Positions 21,555 through 32,012 of a stretch of DNA of 64,000 nucleotides are shown in pieces (position 1 is the stretch's first letter; each line of letters begins with the position of its first letter). Below the pieces are notes generated by a model, which saw only the letters and a list, made by a program, of their open reading frames with translations, was not told where the DNA came from and ran no database searches. The DNA comes from Aporrectodea caliginosa (Eukaryota; Annelida; Clitellata; Crassiclitellata; Lumbricidae): positions 441,501-505,500 of the forward strand of contig JACEVL010000336.1 of the NCBI GenBank assembly GCA_020284085.1. Direction: 5' to 3'. Position numbers and translations under genes: made by a program.

Positions 21555-21795
21555 CTAATTGTATTGTATTGTATTGTATTTGAACACTTGTTATAGCGCC
21601 CCTTCCAGATTCCTATTCAGAGGCGCTCCCGACTACTGCGCGGACGCTGAATCGGAGTTTCACGCCGAAGCGAATGAGCAATTGCGAGTGAAGGACTTGC
21701 CCAGGGTCCTTACGCGGCGGCTTGAGGTGGATTCGAACCCGCAACCCTCCAGCTGCAAGGCACCGAACATACCCCTACACCACCGCGCCCCAGTT
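21555..21795 (-). mobile_element. SINE type S2
   Basis: On minus: GGTGGTGTAGGGGTATG head, GGGTTCGAATCCACC box, GGGAGCGCCTCTGAATAGG body and a terminal GGGGCGCTATAACAAG with an (AATAC)n tail at 21555-21580. Inserted between pieces of a module A neighbourhood. Confidence 0.9.
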
Positions 21796-22312
21796 ACCGC
21801 TCATACTCTGGCGTTGCCAGTCACAAGCCTGTGTGAAAGAGGAAGGCGACGCTAATGATCTTTGTAACCGCACAGTGTCGTTAAACTGAAACTATTACTA
21901 CTTACGTGAACGTAAAAACACAGAGGGCACCCAATGCTATTAACAACTGAGTTAATGCTTACTAAGTTACTAAACGTTTGTCTCATTTCTCATGTCTCAG
22001 TGTGTTTGCTTTGATTGAGCGCCTGTGCCTAAGTTCTTTCCACCTACTTTACTTTCTCTGGCGTTATAGAAATCTCGAGATTACGATTACAATACATGCA
22101 CACATACATTACTCTGAAGATGCAAGATGGCGCTAAATAATGGATAATGCGATTGTGTCCTTAGACACCTTGAAAATGCTCTCTGTCGAACATATAAATA
22201 TAGAAATTGCGTTTCGTCAGAGAATTCGTCAGATTAAAATGCATGTATATTAAATGCCCTGAAACAGTAATAATTATTATGATAATTTCAATAGGCAGCC
22301 ATCAGTAACTTC
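21796..22312 (-). repeat. Modules A, E and B
   Basis: No gene. A (21810-21905), E (22005-22100) and B (22125-22215), minus orientation. Confidence 0.65.
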
Positions 22313-22600
22313 AGCGCGTGATAGTCTAGTGGTTAGCCTGATGGACTGTCAGTCGAGAGGTCGGGTTCAAATCATAGACGGGACAAAAATTGGGTACGAG
22401 ATTTGGGCTGCTTGCGCCTTCTAGTCAACTCCGCTATAATGAGTAGTGTGGTCGTACCCTGTTGGTGGGATAAACAGACGGCGAGGGAGGATTGGCCACT
22501 CGCCCTAAGATGCCGAAGTTAAGAAATTTGAAGCCGCTAACACTTCACCCATGGCTGACTCTCAGATTAAGCATAAAGAACTGCTCTTCTTCTCTTCTTC
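22313..22600 (+). mobile_element. SINE type S4
   Basis: A plus-strand head GATAGTCTAGTGGTTAGCC and GGTCGGGTTCAAATC, a body with GTTGGTGGGATAAACAGACG, then CTGACTCTCAGATTAAG and a CTTCTTCTTC-type end. Copies: 25776-26110 (+), 46170-46330 (-), 50560-50910 (-), and a body fragment at 25010-25110. Confidence 0.8.
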
Positions 22601-22712
22601 TTCCTTTGGATTTGATTTGAACCTGATGCTTTCGGATGAGAACAACACCACAAACTATGGAAACCATTGCGCAGATTCAATCCCGTCTAATAAGTCGGTA
22701 GGTTCAGTTTAA

Positions 22713-23340
22713 CCCTTTGGAGGTGAGGTGGGGTATAACATACCCCATAGCTATTCTACGCTGCGTTTTCTAGGGAAAAAGTGGAACCAGCTTGGATTAT
22801 TTTTGTCAACCTTAGTGAATGTGAAATACGGACACCTGAGGTCAATTTCTGCTATTGTTGAACGCACATTTTTTTTATTTTGTTGCAATTTCAAGTGAAA
22901 TTATAATTATTTTTCGTATACATATTGATTTTAATTAATTAAAAAAAGTAACGGCACAGTGTAAAAAAATTGGTGATAATAGAAGATAGTGCAGATATAA
23001 GATATATCCGGTTTTGCATAGATGCAAAATTGTTCCATTATTACTGGTAGTATGTCACGTGTTCGAAAACGTTACATGTTTCAAGGGCCACGAAGATGCC
23101 ATTGCAGAGGGCCGCTTTTGATTTTGAGCGCCACCGCGCTGGCCACTTCAATTATGATTGAAAAAAGTTATTTGCTCCCGATAATCACAAGTTTTACTGA
23201 TAATTGGTTACAGAACAGTAGTGTATCTCACAATAAATGTTATGTAGTTGATATATTGACTTACAAGTAAAAAAAAATTGGGGTATGTCATACCCCACCT
23301 CACCTGAAACGTTCCAACGCTTCACCTCACCTCCAAAGGG
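22713..23340. mobile_element. piggyBac-like MITE with intact ends
   Basis: Left end CCCTTTGGAGGTGAGGTGGG and right end CCTCACCTCCAAAGGG are inverted repeats, flanked on both sides by TTAA (22709-22712 and 23341-23344). The inner inverted block GGGGTATAACATACCCC is itself a hairpin and recurs, slightly changed, near 23279-23297. Removing the element restores the module A word CAGTTTAACGACGCTGTGTC. Internal frames (for example 23022-23270) match nothing I know. Confidence 0.9.
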
Positions 23341-23344
23341 TTAA

Positions 23345-23524
23345 CGACGCTGTGTCATAACGAAGATGATTGCCGTCGCCCTCCTCCTTATTCCAGCCTT
23401 CGGACGGGCCCTACCCCATAGGTAAGCAGTTTCTCTGGTGTGTAGAAACATCTTGTGGCCGCCAAGGACCGTTGACGTCGACCTTTATCTAATGCTGGGT
23501 ATTGGGTCGTTTGCTATGGTGAAT
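23345..23524 (+). repeat. Modules A and C
   Basis: Continuation of module A after the MITE (GATGATTGCCGTCGCCCTCC, CAGCCTTCGGACGGG), then GTGGCCGCCAAGGACCGTTG. No gene. Confidence 0.75.
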
Positions 23525-24133
23525 TTATTTATCCAATGTTTAATGACATCTTTTTTAGCAACAAAGGCCGTTGACGTCTTTAAAGTTTTTGATGCATTTC
23601 AGTTCATTTTCGTGTAGTGTTTTCATCAGTTTTCTTTATTTTTTTCCGTCTTGGATTCTATTTCTGATAGGATATTGACGACTTTAAAGTTTTTGACGTA
23701 TTTAAGTTCATTTTCGAATAATGTTTTCATCAGAATTCTTTCTCTTTTCTTGTCTTTGCTTCTTTTCTGACAGGAAGTTGCAACGATGAAATTTGACAGA
23801 TGGTTGTTCTTTTTTTCCTCCTTTTTTCCTTCTTTTTTTTATATTAAAAAGAAACAAAATTAATCTTCTAGCCGTACAGGCTTTTCATTAATTTTTTTGG
23901 CGGCCATATAGGCTCTATTAATAACTGTTTTCTCCTCAATTTTAATCTAATTCTTATTCTTAATTACAATATCTGCAGAGCATCACATCTATCTCTCTAA
24001 ATTAACATCAAGCTATCAATTTTACATTTACAATCAATCAATGTTCAATATTCTTAGTCCATCAAGAATAGTACAAACAGATTCAATAATCAATATCAAC
24101 ATGACAATCAAAGCATCAATATTATTAAATGTT
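23525..24133. mobile_element. Possible insertion flanked by direct repeats
   Basis: TTGCTATGGTGAAT occurs at about 23510-23524 and again at about 24134-24149, where module B resumes. Between them is sequence unlike the modules except for a D'-like word near 23560, and it contains a partial tandem repeat (TTTAAAGTTTTTGA...TTTTCATCAG twice, about 110 bp apart). No ORF or terminal inverted repeat seen. Confidence 0.45.
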
Positions 24134-25775
24134 GCTATGGTGAATAAAGTTATGATTGTATTTATAGACTCTCAATAATGATTGTAAAGGTGTATAAGAC
24201 GAGCAATGTGTTATCAATTGTTTCGCGACATCTTGTTGCTTTCAAAGCTTATTACGATGATCATCTCATGATTACGTTAAGTCATCTCTTCATATTTGCA
24301 TTGAATATCTTTTCATCCGTAGTGATAGTTTAGTTTTCGGTTTAACTAGTCAGTCCGTTCTAGATATAGAAGACTATGTGAACTAAGGACGATGGATTGC
24401 TTCGCCCTCCTCCTCTGCCCAGGCTTCGGATTGGCACCAAAAGATGGCGGCCAGTTTTTACCTTGTGTAGCGATATCTTGTGACAGCCTTGGACCTTACT
24501 CTGCGACTCAACTTAACCAAATTGATCATATTGATTGTATTGGATCCAGAGTTTAACTACAAAATAATTATGCCAATGATGGCCGTTGACGTCGACATAA
24601 ATTATTTTGAGCAGTTCTCGTTATTCCTGTGGCATCAAACAGCTTATAAAAATCTATAAATCGAGATTCAGTTTATTCTGATAAGGTAGTTCGAAATAAA
24701 CGGCATTGAGAGCCGTAAGATATCGCTAAACAATGGATTGTCCTGATAACACTTTTAAAACGCATACAAACGAGGCTATATATTCTTCAAAAGCATTGAT
24801 TGTTAATTGTCTTAAATGCGAATCAGGGAGAACTGTATAAAAGTTTCTAATTTCGATGGCAACTAGGGCCTACCTTTGATGTCGTTTCACTCACAATGGT
24901 AATTTATTAATTAATTAATTAAATTCTGTTAATTTAGTAGCTAGATCCATCACTGTGCTCTCGTAACGCAACGTGGATCTCAACTTCCCCACAGAGGAAG
25001 CAAGATAGCGTCAAATATTGGTGGGATAAACAGACGGCGAGGGATAGGACTGGCCACCCGCCTTACGATGCTGAGGTTAAGGAAGTTAAAGCCGCTAAAA
25101 CTTCACCCATGGATGAGTTAATATTTACTTAGTAAACGCTTGTCTCATGTCTCACTGACTTTGTCTGAGCCTGATCGTCTTAACCGTCTATCGATTCTGT
25201 TTTGATTGAGCGCCTGTGAAGTATCCTTTTCCCGCTAATTAACTTTCTAGGACGCCGTATAAATCTCAAAATTACGATTCATGCATCCGTACACTAATCT
25301 TGTGAGGCAGGATCAACGTGACCGATCCTGAAAACCATAAGATTTCATTATACAATAGATTATGCTATTGTGTCGTTAAACACCTTTAAAACGTTCTCCA
25401 CAGTCGGTATAAATTCAGAAACTGCGTTTTCGTTAACGAATGTGTGTTATTATATTGTAAGGTGAACTCGAGTTGAAAGGCTCTTCAAAGCAGACGCAAC
25501 AGTTAAATATAGTTTACTTCTATTCGTAAGCTCTCAATTACTAAAGCGCCAATTAGAAGCTAAGCGCTGGGTACCATCTTAATCACGAGCGCTGTGTCGT
25601 TTCAGAGAAGTTGCTAGAAGAAATCTCTTGTCTCATATCTCGGCGACTGTCACGGAGATTGGTCATCTTAACTTGCCTATCGATTCTGTGTTGTCTGAAA
25701 ATACGCTGTGTTAAATGTCCTGATACAGGACATACATTAGGTTTACAGATTTCATCTGGCAGCCATCAGTAACTT
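24134..25775. repeat. Modules B, A, D', B, E, B, F, E
   Basis: No gene. B plus (24150-24240), A plus (24335-24440), C, D' plus (24545-24620), B minus (24715-24800), an S4 body fragment (25010-25110), E minus (25170-25290), B minus (25340-25440), F minus (25450-25530), E-like minus (25660-25700). Confidence 0.65.
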
Positions 25776-26110
25776 CAGTGCATTATGTTCAGTGGTTAAC
25801 GTGCAGGACTGTTAATGGAGAGGTCGGGTTCAAATCAATTTCTGCCCTGGCTGGGAAGCCAGAGCAGAAATTGGTTTGAGATATGGGATGCTTGCGCCTT
25901 TTAGTCAACTTCGCTATAATGAGTACTCTGGCCGTACGCTGTTGGTGGGATAAACAGACGGCGAGGGAGAGGACTGGCCACCCGCCATAAGATGCTGAGG
26001 TTAAGGAAGTTAAAGCCGCTAAAACTTCACCCATGACTGACTCTTAGCTTCGGCATAAGGAACTGCTCTTCATCTCTTCTTCTTCCTTGGTGTTTGAACC
26101 TGATGCTTTC
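25776..26110 (+). mobile_element. SINE type S4
   Basis: Same head, GGATAAACAGACGGCGAGGG body word and CTTCTTCTTCC end as the 22.3 kb copy. The minus-strand frame over it is incidental. Confidence 0.8.
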
Positions 26111-26999
26111 GGATGAGCACATCAAACAACAATAAAACTATTGTGCAGATTCAAACCCGTTCCTATAAGGCGGCAATTTCGGAGCTGATTATAGTCTCCC
26201 TTTAATATAGCCTTCGGACTGGCACTTCTCCATAGTAGGCGAGTTTGGCGCTGTGTGGAGACATTCTGCGGCCGGCAAGGTCCGTTAACTTCGATAGATA
26301 AATTGCGTCGCCCTCCTTAATAATCCAGACTTCGGACTGGCAGCACCCGATGCTACGCAGTTCTTCCGTTGTTTATCACCGTTTAATGGCCGTCAATAGC
26401 CGTTCACGTCGACCTTACCCTATCAGGTGTATAATGTTCGGTCTATCTAGCGATTGAACGCATTGGCTGAATTTAGAGTGTCGGAGGAACGAGTGTTAAA
26501 GGTGTCTAAGATAAGCACTGTATCATCTATTGCCTAGCTACATCTGGGGTTTAACGCGTGATGGATAATCATAATATATTTTTGCATTTATTAAGCGCCA
26601 CTATCTCATGACGAAGCATCAATCGATAGCGCTGACTAATTGTGAGTGAAGGACATGCTCAAGGTCTATACACAGTGCTCTAACCAATAGGTGCCTATTG
26701 ATTCTGTCGTCGTCGTCCGGAACTCACTTTACAAGATCCTCTGAAACGATATTGATAAAGTGTCCAGCCTTTGAAGACAGGATCTCATTACATAATATTT
26801 CTTTGGGTAATCTATTTAGCCCAACTCTGCAGTAACCATGGCGATTTTAAAAGTAATTAAGGATGGAAATGTCATCAGTGGCAAAACAGTGAATTTGAAC
26901 CCTGACCACTCGGTTGATATAATGGCGCGTTAACCAGTTGAGCACAGCGAACCCCGATTTCCGGTTACAACGTAAAACAAAGATACAATGACATCCAAC
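26111..26999. repeat. Modules A, C and B with SINE remnants
   Basis: No gene. A/C pieces (26200-26430), B plus (26450-26540), an S1 remnant in minus (26565-26700, truncated before its head) and an S3-like remnant in minus (26800-26960, tRNA-like head with GCGCGTTAACCAGTTGAG on plus). Confidence 0.55.
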
Positions 27000-27227
27000 T
27001 GGTTTGCTTGGATGAAGCTGGCCCTGAACCAGCGGTAGTGTATCCCTTCTAGGAGTGCCCTTTTTTCCTACTGATATAATGCACTTTCATCTACAAATGC
27101 AATCACTATAAACTTTATTTAGGTCAAACAAGTAGAATAATAAAAAATATTGTATAGCACATTAACTAATCTACTTGCTTATTGTTATGATTGTACTGTT
27201 CTGATTATGCAATGAACTGGTTCAATA
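27000..27227. other. Unassigned AT-rich spacer
   Basis: I recognise no ORF, module or terminal repeat here. AATAAACTTGATTG precedes the microsatellite and may be the 3' end of an element whose tail is the TGAT tract. Confidence 0.35.
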
Positions 27228-27385
27228 AACTTGATTGATTGATTGATTGATTGGTTGGTTGGTTGGTTGATTGATTGATTGACTGACTGACTGACTGACT
27301 GACCGATTGATTGATTGATTGACTGATTGATTGATTGATTGATTGATTGTTGGTTGATTGATTGGTTGATTGATTGATTGATTGA

Positions 27386-27420
<35 letters not shown>

Positions 27421-27421
27421 T
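27228..27421. repeat. (TGAT)n microsatellite
   Basis: Nearly 190 bp of TGAT units with TGGT and TGAC variants. The frame made of Asn-Gln-Ser repeats on minus is a by-product. Confidence 0.95.
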
Positions 27422-27509
27422 ATAGTATCCACTGCTTATTTAAACGTGATGGATTCGAGGGACGTTCACTTCTAATCTAACCTACTGGACATTTTGCAGC
27501 ATAGAACGA

Positions 27510-27602
27510 GTAGTAGAAGTAGTTTCAGTTTAATGACATTAGCGTCGCCCTCCTCATTTATCCAGGCTTGGGTCTGGCCTTGCCAAAAGTTCGAGCAGTG
27601 GT
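27510..27602 (+). repeat. Module A, interrupted
   Basis: GTTTCAGTTTAATGACATTA, GCGTCGCCCTCCTCATTTA and CAGGCTTGGGTCTGGC. The AGCAGTGG tail word is split by the hAT insertion and resumes after 28097. Confidence 0.75.
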
Positions 27603-28097
27603 CAGGCCCGTAGCCAGAGTCAAATTCAAGATGAGGCAGATAGCTTTCATATCCTTACCTCAGTGCATATTTTAACAGATTTGGACTACTGGGACAAAAG
27701 TCTACCCCGATTGTACTTTAATGTAAACTAACATCAGTGGCATAACTAGGGGTTCGTCCGCCCGAGGCACAAGACTTTCCGGAAAATTTTCTTTCTTAGT
27801 TCCACAAAAATAAAATAAAAGTTGACGGCCAGGGAGGTCGATCGTGACGGAAAACGTTGACGGCCGGGGTGGGGGTAGTGACGGAAAAAAAGTTGACGAC
27901 CAACCGGGGGTAATCACGACACTTTCCTCAATTTTGTTAGAACTGCACGCTAAAAAAAAGCCCTGCTCTGATTACTCTTTACATGATATTTGTTTTAATT
28001 CATGTCGAACTACGACGAGGCATGCCTCGTCTTGCCTCTTCTTCAGAATTACGCCGAGGCACTTGCCTCGTCTTGCCTCTTACTGGCTACGGGCCTG
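27603..28097. mobile_element. Nonautonomous hAT element with perfect TSD
   Basis: Inverted termini CAGGCCCGTAGCCAG and CTGGCTACGGGCCTG are perfect complements. The 8 bp duplication GCAGTGGT is exact (27595-27602 and 28098-28105). Inside are GTTGACGGCC repeats and two GAGGCA...GCCTCGTCTTGCCTCTT copies near the right end. No transposase. Confidence 0.95.
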
Positions 28098-28249
28098 GCA
28101 GTGGTTGAGTTTCACATACTCTCAATTTATTCCCAGATCATTATATAAAAATATTAACTAGTTTATTCTAAAATTGTCTAATGAACTCTAATTATCCATT
28201 ATCATTTCTGCGTTTTCGTCAGACGAATATATAATTATAATAATTATAA

Positions 28250-28435
28250 TATCTACGTGTAGAAAACCCAACATTATTATATCGAAAATCCAAACTGACG
28301 AATTTATATTGTCATTCTAAGACGTGTAAAAGGTGTTTAAAGAGCATCTCATTATCAATGGTTTAGCGCCATCTAGCTACCTAATGAACCTATCAAGTCG
28401 ACCTATCTATCCAAAGACTTATTCGGATTAGAGAA
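28250..28435 (+). repeat. Module B
   Basis: AAAAGGTGTTTAAAG then AATGGTTTAGCGCCATCT, followed by a diverged C (CAAGTCGACCTATC). Adjacent to the GC-rich block. Confidence 0.65.
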
Positions 28436-28439
28436 GGTC

Positions 28440-28840
28440 ATTGTGTGGCGAGCCGTGGTTACGAAGGCGACCTCTCTTCCCTTTCCCCGATGTCCTGGTA
28501 ACCCGTATTCCCTCCGTGTCCCACCTTCTCGACGGTGTTTATCTATCCCTTCCTCCTGCAGTCGCTCGTCGCCCTCCAGATCGCCATCGTCCTGGTTACC
28601 TGTCCGTGTTCCTCTTCCTTCCCACCCATTCTGAATGGTATAAATAGAGATGTGAGAGGAGAGAAGGGGACGAGGATCCTGAGTGGCCGAGTGGGTTGGT
28701 AGCCCGCTCGTCCGCGCCGCGGCCCGGGTTCGATTCGGGTCGGTCGGTTTATCAGAGATTAATTTCTCGGATCTTTACTGCGGGTGGCTCGGTCGCAATA
28801 TAAACGTGGAGTACGAGGTTGCTTTCTGCCTCCGACACTG
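28440..28840 (+). mobile_element. GC-rich block ending in SINE type S5
   Basis: From about 28675 a tRNA-Ser/Leu-like head (CTGAGTGGCCGAGTGGGTTG and CCCGGGTTCGATTCGGG) is followed by a body ATTAATTTCTCGGATC...GGGTGGCTCGGTCGCA and an end ATAAACGTGGAGTAC. The body and end recur in minus at 38848-38935. The preceding 235 bp is CT-rich, unusually GC-rich for the window, and ends in TATAAATAG; I do not recognise it. Its overlapping short frames have no known similarity. Confidence 0.65.
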
Positions 28841-28864
28841 ATCATCTTCGATATGAAAGTGTCG

Positions 28865-29791
28865 TTAAGCAGTAGACAAACCCACATACCGAGGTCCTTT
28901 CAACGGTTCATATTTCACCGTATCGATATCCAACTTCATAACTGATTTAAACCTCCAATTACTACCTCGCATCTGATAACTCGCTATGCTTTCCTTTATT
29001 TTATCCACTGCGCCGTTATATATTTCACCCACGTCGGTTGCGTCTAAAATAATCTCATTCTTCGATTTAAAATTAGGTTCAGCTTCGACCGCTTCCCCAG
29101 ATTTCATATCTACTTTCTCCATTACACACATAAGATTTAATTGAACTTTTACCCCTCGATTTTTCGTTAGCAGACCGACTACCCGCGGCCTTACAGCATC
29201 GAGGAAAGATGTGACGTCGATCCCTCGAGTTCCTTCGACCGTGTATCGTTTAGTAAATCCCTTAATAGCATTCGCGGTCTCTTGGATTACGAACTTCTTT
29301 TCATTGATTTTGCTAAATATACTCGAAATCTTTGACTTCAACGAGTCTAATCTTTCATTCACGGGTTTCTTTTCTCGAGGAGCTACGTAATTAACCAACC
29401 AATCCGCAAAAGAATTAATTTTCGACCTTACCTCGTTCTTTACTTCAGTCAAAACATTATTAAAACGAGATTTCCAAGTATTAGACGGAGGTATATACTT
29501 ACCTGGAAGAAGCGTTGGAACTTTGATGTCTGGAACTGGAGCGTCTAGAGGGTTGCTTTCGCGTACAGTCTTAACGCTTTGCAAAAGTCTCGATGATACT
29601 AATGCTATGAGATCCGCTTTTCGCAGTCCCGAATATCTAACCAAGCCATTCTCTTTGGCAATGTTTCGTAATTGTTTTACTGTTTTCGTTTTGTATTCCA
29701 TTTTATATACAGAAGATTTTTCTTTAAGTCCTTTCGTGAAATCAGAATTTATATTCATTTTTAGAGTAGTATGCGGAATTTGTTTTTTCAT
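28865..29791 (-). CDS. SAP-domain protein fragment from a Polinton/adintovirus-like element
   Basis: An intact 308-codon frame, the longest non-LINE ORF in the window. Residues about 36-69 (TVKQLRNIAKENGLVRYSGL then RKADLIALV) look like a SAP/HeH DNA-binding helix pair. Residues 95-180 are basic and helical. Residues 276-299 (the MRGSNWRF to YEPLKG stretch) match, from memory of the family, the segment that in invertebrate Polinton/adintovirus-type proteins precedes a catalytic region and a protein-primed family B DNA polymerase. The frame leaves that pattern after YEPLKG and stops within 8 codons, so the rest has been cut off at the junction near 28865. ATG 29791 is preceded by a TATATAAG box on minus. 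No capsid, integrase or terminal repeats are found nearby. The function is inferred; the intact frame suggests a young or constrained insertion. Confidence 0.6.
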   Translation of the reverse strand: MKKQIPHTTLKMNINSDFTKGLKEKSSVYKMEYKTKTVKQLRNIAKENGLVRYSGLRKADLIALVSSRLLQSVKTVRESNPLDAPVPDIKVPTLLPGKYIPPSNTWKSRFNNVLTEVKNEVRSKINSFADWLVNYVAPREKKPVNERLDSLKSKISSIFSKINEKKFVIQETANAIKGFTKRYTVEGTRGIDVTSFLDAVRPRVVGLLTKNRGVKVQLNLMCVMEKVDMKSGEAVEAEPNFKSKNEIILDATDVGEIYNGAVDKIKESIASYQMRGSNWRFKSVMKLDIDTVKYEPLKGPRYVGLSTA

Positions 29792-29794
29792 ATG

Positions 29795-29815
29795 AGCTTA
29801 TATAGACCGACAACA
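29795..29815 (-). promoter_or_regulatory. Possible TATA box upstream of the SAP ORF
   Basis: Minus strand TCTATATAAGCTC lies about 10 bases before the ATG at 29791, too close for a standard TATA-to-start distance unless translation uses a later ATG (for example codon 12 or 31). A suggestion only. Confidence 0.3.
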
Positions 29816-30365
29816 CGGGCCTATGATACTATGAGGATTGCTCGACCTATTACGCCATGTCATCAGAACGCAGGAATTTCCACCAGTTTCATGCTGACTC
29901 ATCAGCGCGCAGAAGCGGCTATTGGTTTTGTAGGAGGGTTGTGGTTATTACGCAATACGTAAAATATAACCTAAGTTATGAGAGAATCACAGATTTTTAT
30001 GTAGCGCCTTTGTAATGCGCCAGATAGCAACAAATATTACTACTACGCTTGCCAAAAACAATGGATGCTATCCTCCGAATCTACCCAGTTGGGTGCCATT
30101 GGATTTTATGGGGTACTGACATCTGATTTACGTTGTGACCAATGTGCGCTATGGTGTAGTGGTTAGCGTGGTAGACTGCAAACTGCAACAACACAAGGGT
30201 TTCTAAACAAATATTTTGTTACTGATGATATATCTGTTCTTAAGTACTTTTAAATCGCTCTGGCTGGCGTGGAGACGCCTCTCATTATACGGAGTGTCGC
30301 TAATTAAATTACGTTACGAAATAAATTATAAAACATTGTTGTCAAATGCTGGCTATTTAATCAAT
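29816..30365. other. Element flank and degenerate SINE S3
   Basis: The first 150 bp are unrecognised. At 30040-30130 is a G-like neighbourhood word (CCCAGTTGGGTGCCATTGGA), also seen at 43380, 44300 and 59540. From 30140 a SINE head (GCTATGGTGTAGTGGTTAGC) starts on plus, with a degraded body to about 30320. Confidence 0.5.
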
Positions 30366-30545
30366 ACAATAATAATAACTTTTCTTTATTGAACGCCTGA
30401 CAAACGCACTGCGCTGTACATTTTCATGTTATGCAATTGAAACAACAAATGACATAAGACATAAGTCTTAACTACTAACAGAACAGACAGCCTGCAATAC
30501 ACGGCGCTAATAGCAGCCTACAAAGCATGTCCGCCCTACGGAACA
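30366..30545 (-). mobile_element. SINE type S6, head missing
   Basis: The body words GCCTGACAAACGCACTGCGC and ACACGGCGCTAATAGCAGCC (plus strand) match the 300 bp copy. It ends before the tRNA boxes. AATAATAATAAC at the left is the tail. Confidence 0.8.
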
Positions 30546-31319
30546 ATGCAATGCTCTCCTTTGAAACCTTAAAAACGACTTTGATTGATATTATGAATTC
30601 ATTAGTTTCACTTTATCTCCAGTTTAACTCAATTTGCTACTTTCCATGCTACGTTGTCAAAATCTCAGTTGCGTCATCGAAGTTTTTTTTGTAATTCTCA
30701 GTTGAAGAATTTGCGTTTGGCGAATATATAGCATCAGCTACAAGCTTTAAAGAGGTGTCTAACAAAACAATCTAGCGACATCTTACGGCTTTCAAAGCCG
30801 TTGATCTCTAATCTACCTTACCAGAATAAACATTATCTCGAGATTTCTACAGCGCCCAAATTATGCTAAGTCGCTGGAAAGAGTTTTTTAATAGGAGCTC
30901 AGTCAAAACAAAATCGTTAGACAGGTATTAAATGTCAGAATCGGGTCAAAACATCAGGAGACAGATAACCAGATGTCCCTGCAAACCCTTCAAACACGGA
31001 ACAAACCGTTATTCAGTTCCTCTCACGAGCTTAGTCACAGTCGCTCAGTCAAAACAGAATCAATTGGCAGGCAGATTTACTTTGTTGTTATAAGCTGTCG
31101 TTCAACTCTGGATCCATCCATCGAAACCGATTTTTTAGAGCGCTATCCTTTTTACGCGATAACTACAGGTTCGAACCTCCATCCCTGAGGCGGTAACTAT
31201 GGACCATGAGCTAGTCCTCACTCATTATTGCTCAACTATAATAGTGGCGCTTAATAAATACCACAACTACCTCTACTACTACCATTATTACAATTTATTA
31301 CTACTGCCACTGCTACTAC
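30546..31319. repeat. Modules B, B, E and D'
   Basis: No gene. B minus (30545-30600), B plus (30715-30790), C, E plus (30830-30930), a second E-like piece (31015-31070), a D'-like piece with GTTGTTATAAGCTGTCG (31080-31115), then CTACTACT-type simple sequence. Confidence 0.6.
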
Positions 31320-31490
31320 ATCGTGAGACACTGTGGCCGATTGGTTAGAGCACTCGCCTTGTAATGTGGAGAGTACGGGTTCAAGCCTCGTCCCATGAGA
31401 CGGTTGCTGCGTAGGGACCTTGAACAAATCCGTAATTCAGCGCCATCGATTGATCCTTCGTCATTATACAGCGGCGGTTAGGCAATGGAC
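31320..31490 (+). mobile_element. SINE type S1
   Basis: CCGATTGGTTAGAGCACTCG and GTACGGGTTCAAGCC boxes, a body with GCGCCATCGATTGATCCTTC, and a GGCGGTTA end. Confidence 0.85.
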
Positions 31491-32010
31491 AATTTATATA
31501 TATTTTGATTATCCATGGTGCGCCAGTCCCAAAATGTCTCTAAGCAGCAGATAATACGTTGCTCCCCTTAGACACCTTTATCACGCATTCTTTCGACGCT
31601 ATACATATAGCCAAAGCGTTAAATCGCTTGAGTGACTAAAGGTGGTTCGAGAGTTTAACGACATCCTATGGCAACAAAGGCTGTTGACGTCCACAGAAAT
31701 TACTTTGAACAGTTCTTATATTTCTTACATCATAATACAGCTCATATTGTATTTTAATATAATTGGCGATTGATTGGTCAGTTGCTGTTTAACGACACTG
31801 TTTCATAGCAAAGATGATTAACGTCGCCCTCTTCCTTTCTGCTGTGGTAGTGCCAGTCCAAAGCCAGGAGTAATTAGGTTGTTTGCAACAGAAGTGTGGC
31901 ATAACATCACTCTTGAAAGCGGCGTGTAATAATTATTATTCTGAGCAGCTCTCACAGTTTGTTTGACATAATTCAATACGACGTCGTGGACAAGCCATCA
32001 ATATAGCAAA
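31491..32010. repeat. Modules B, D' and A
   Basis: No gene. B minus (31540-31630), D' plus (31645-31720), A plus (31775-31870), then unassigned AT-rich sequence. Confidence 0.6.
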
Positions 32011-32012
32011 TA

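Noticed and set aside
27205..27432. Asn-Gln-Ser repeat protein on minus
   Set aside because: A translation of the (TGAT)n tract.
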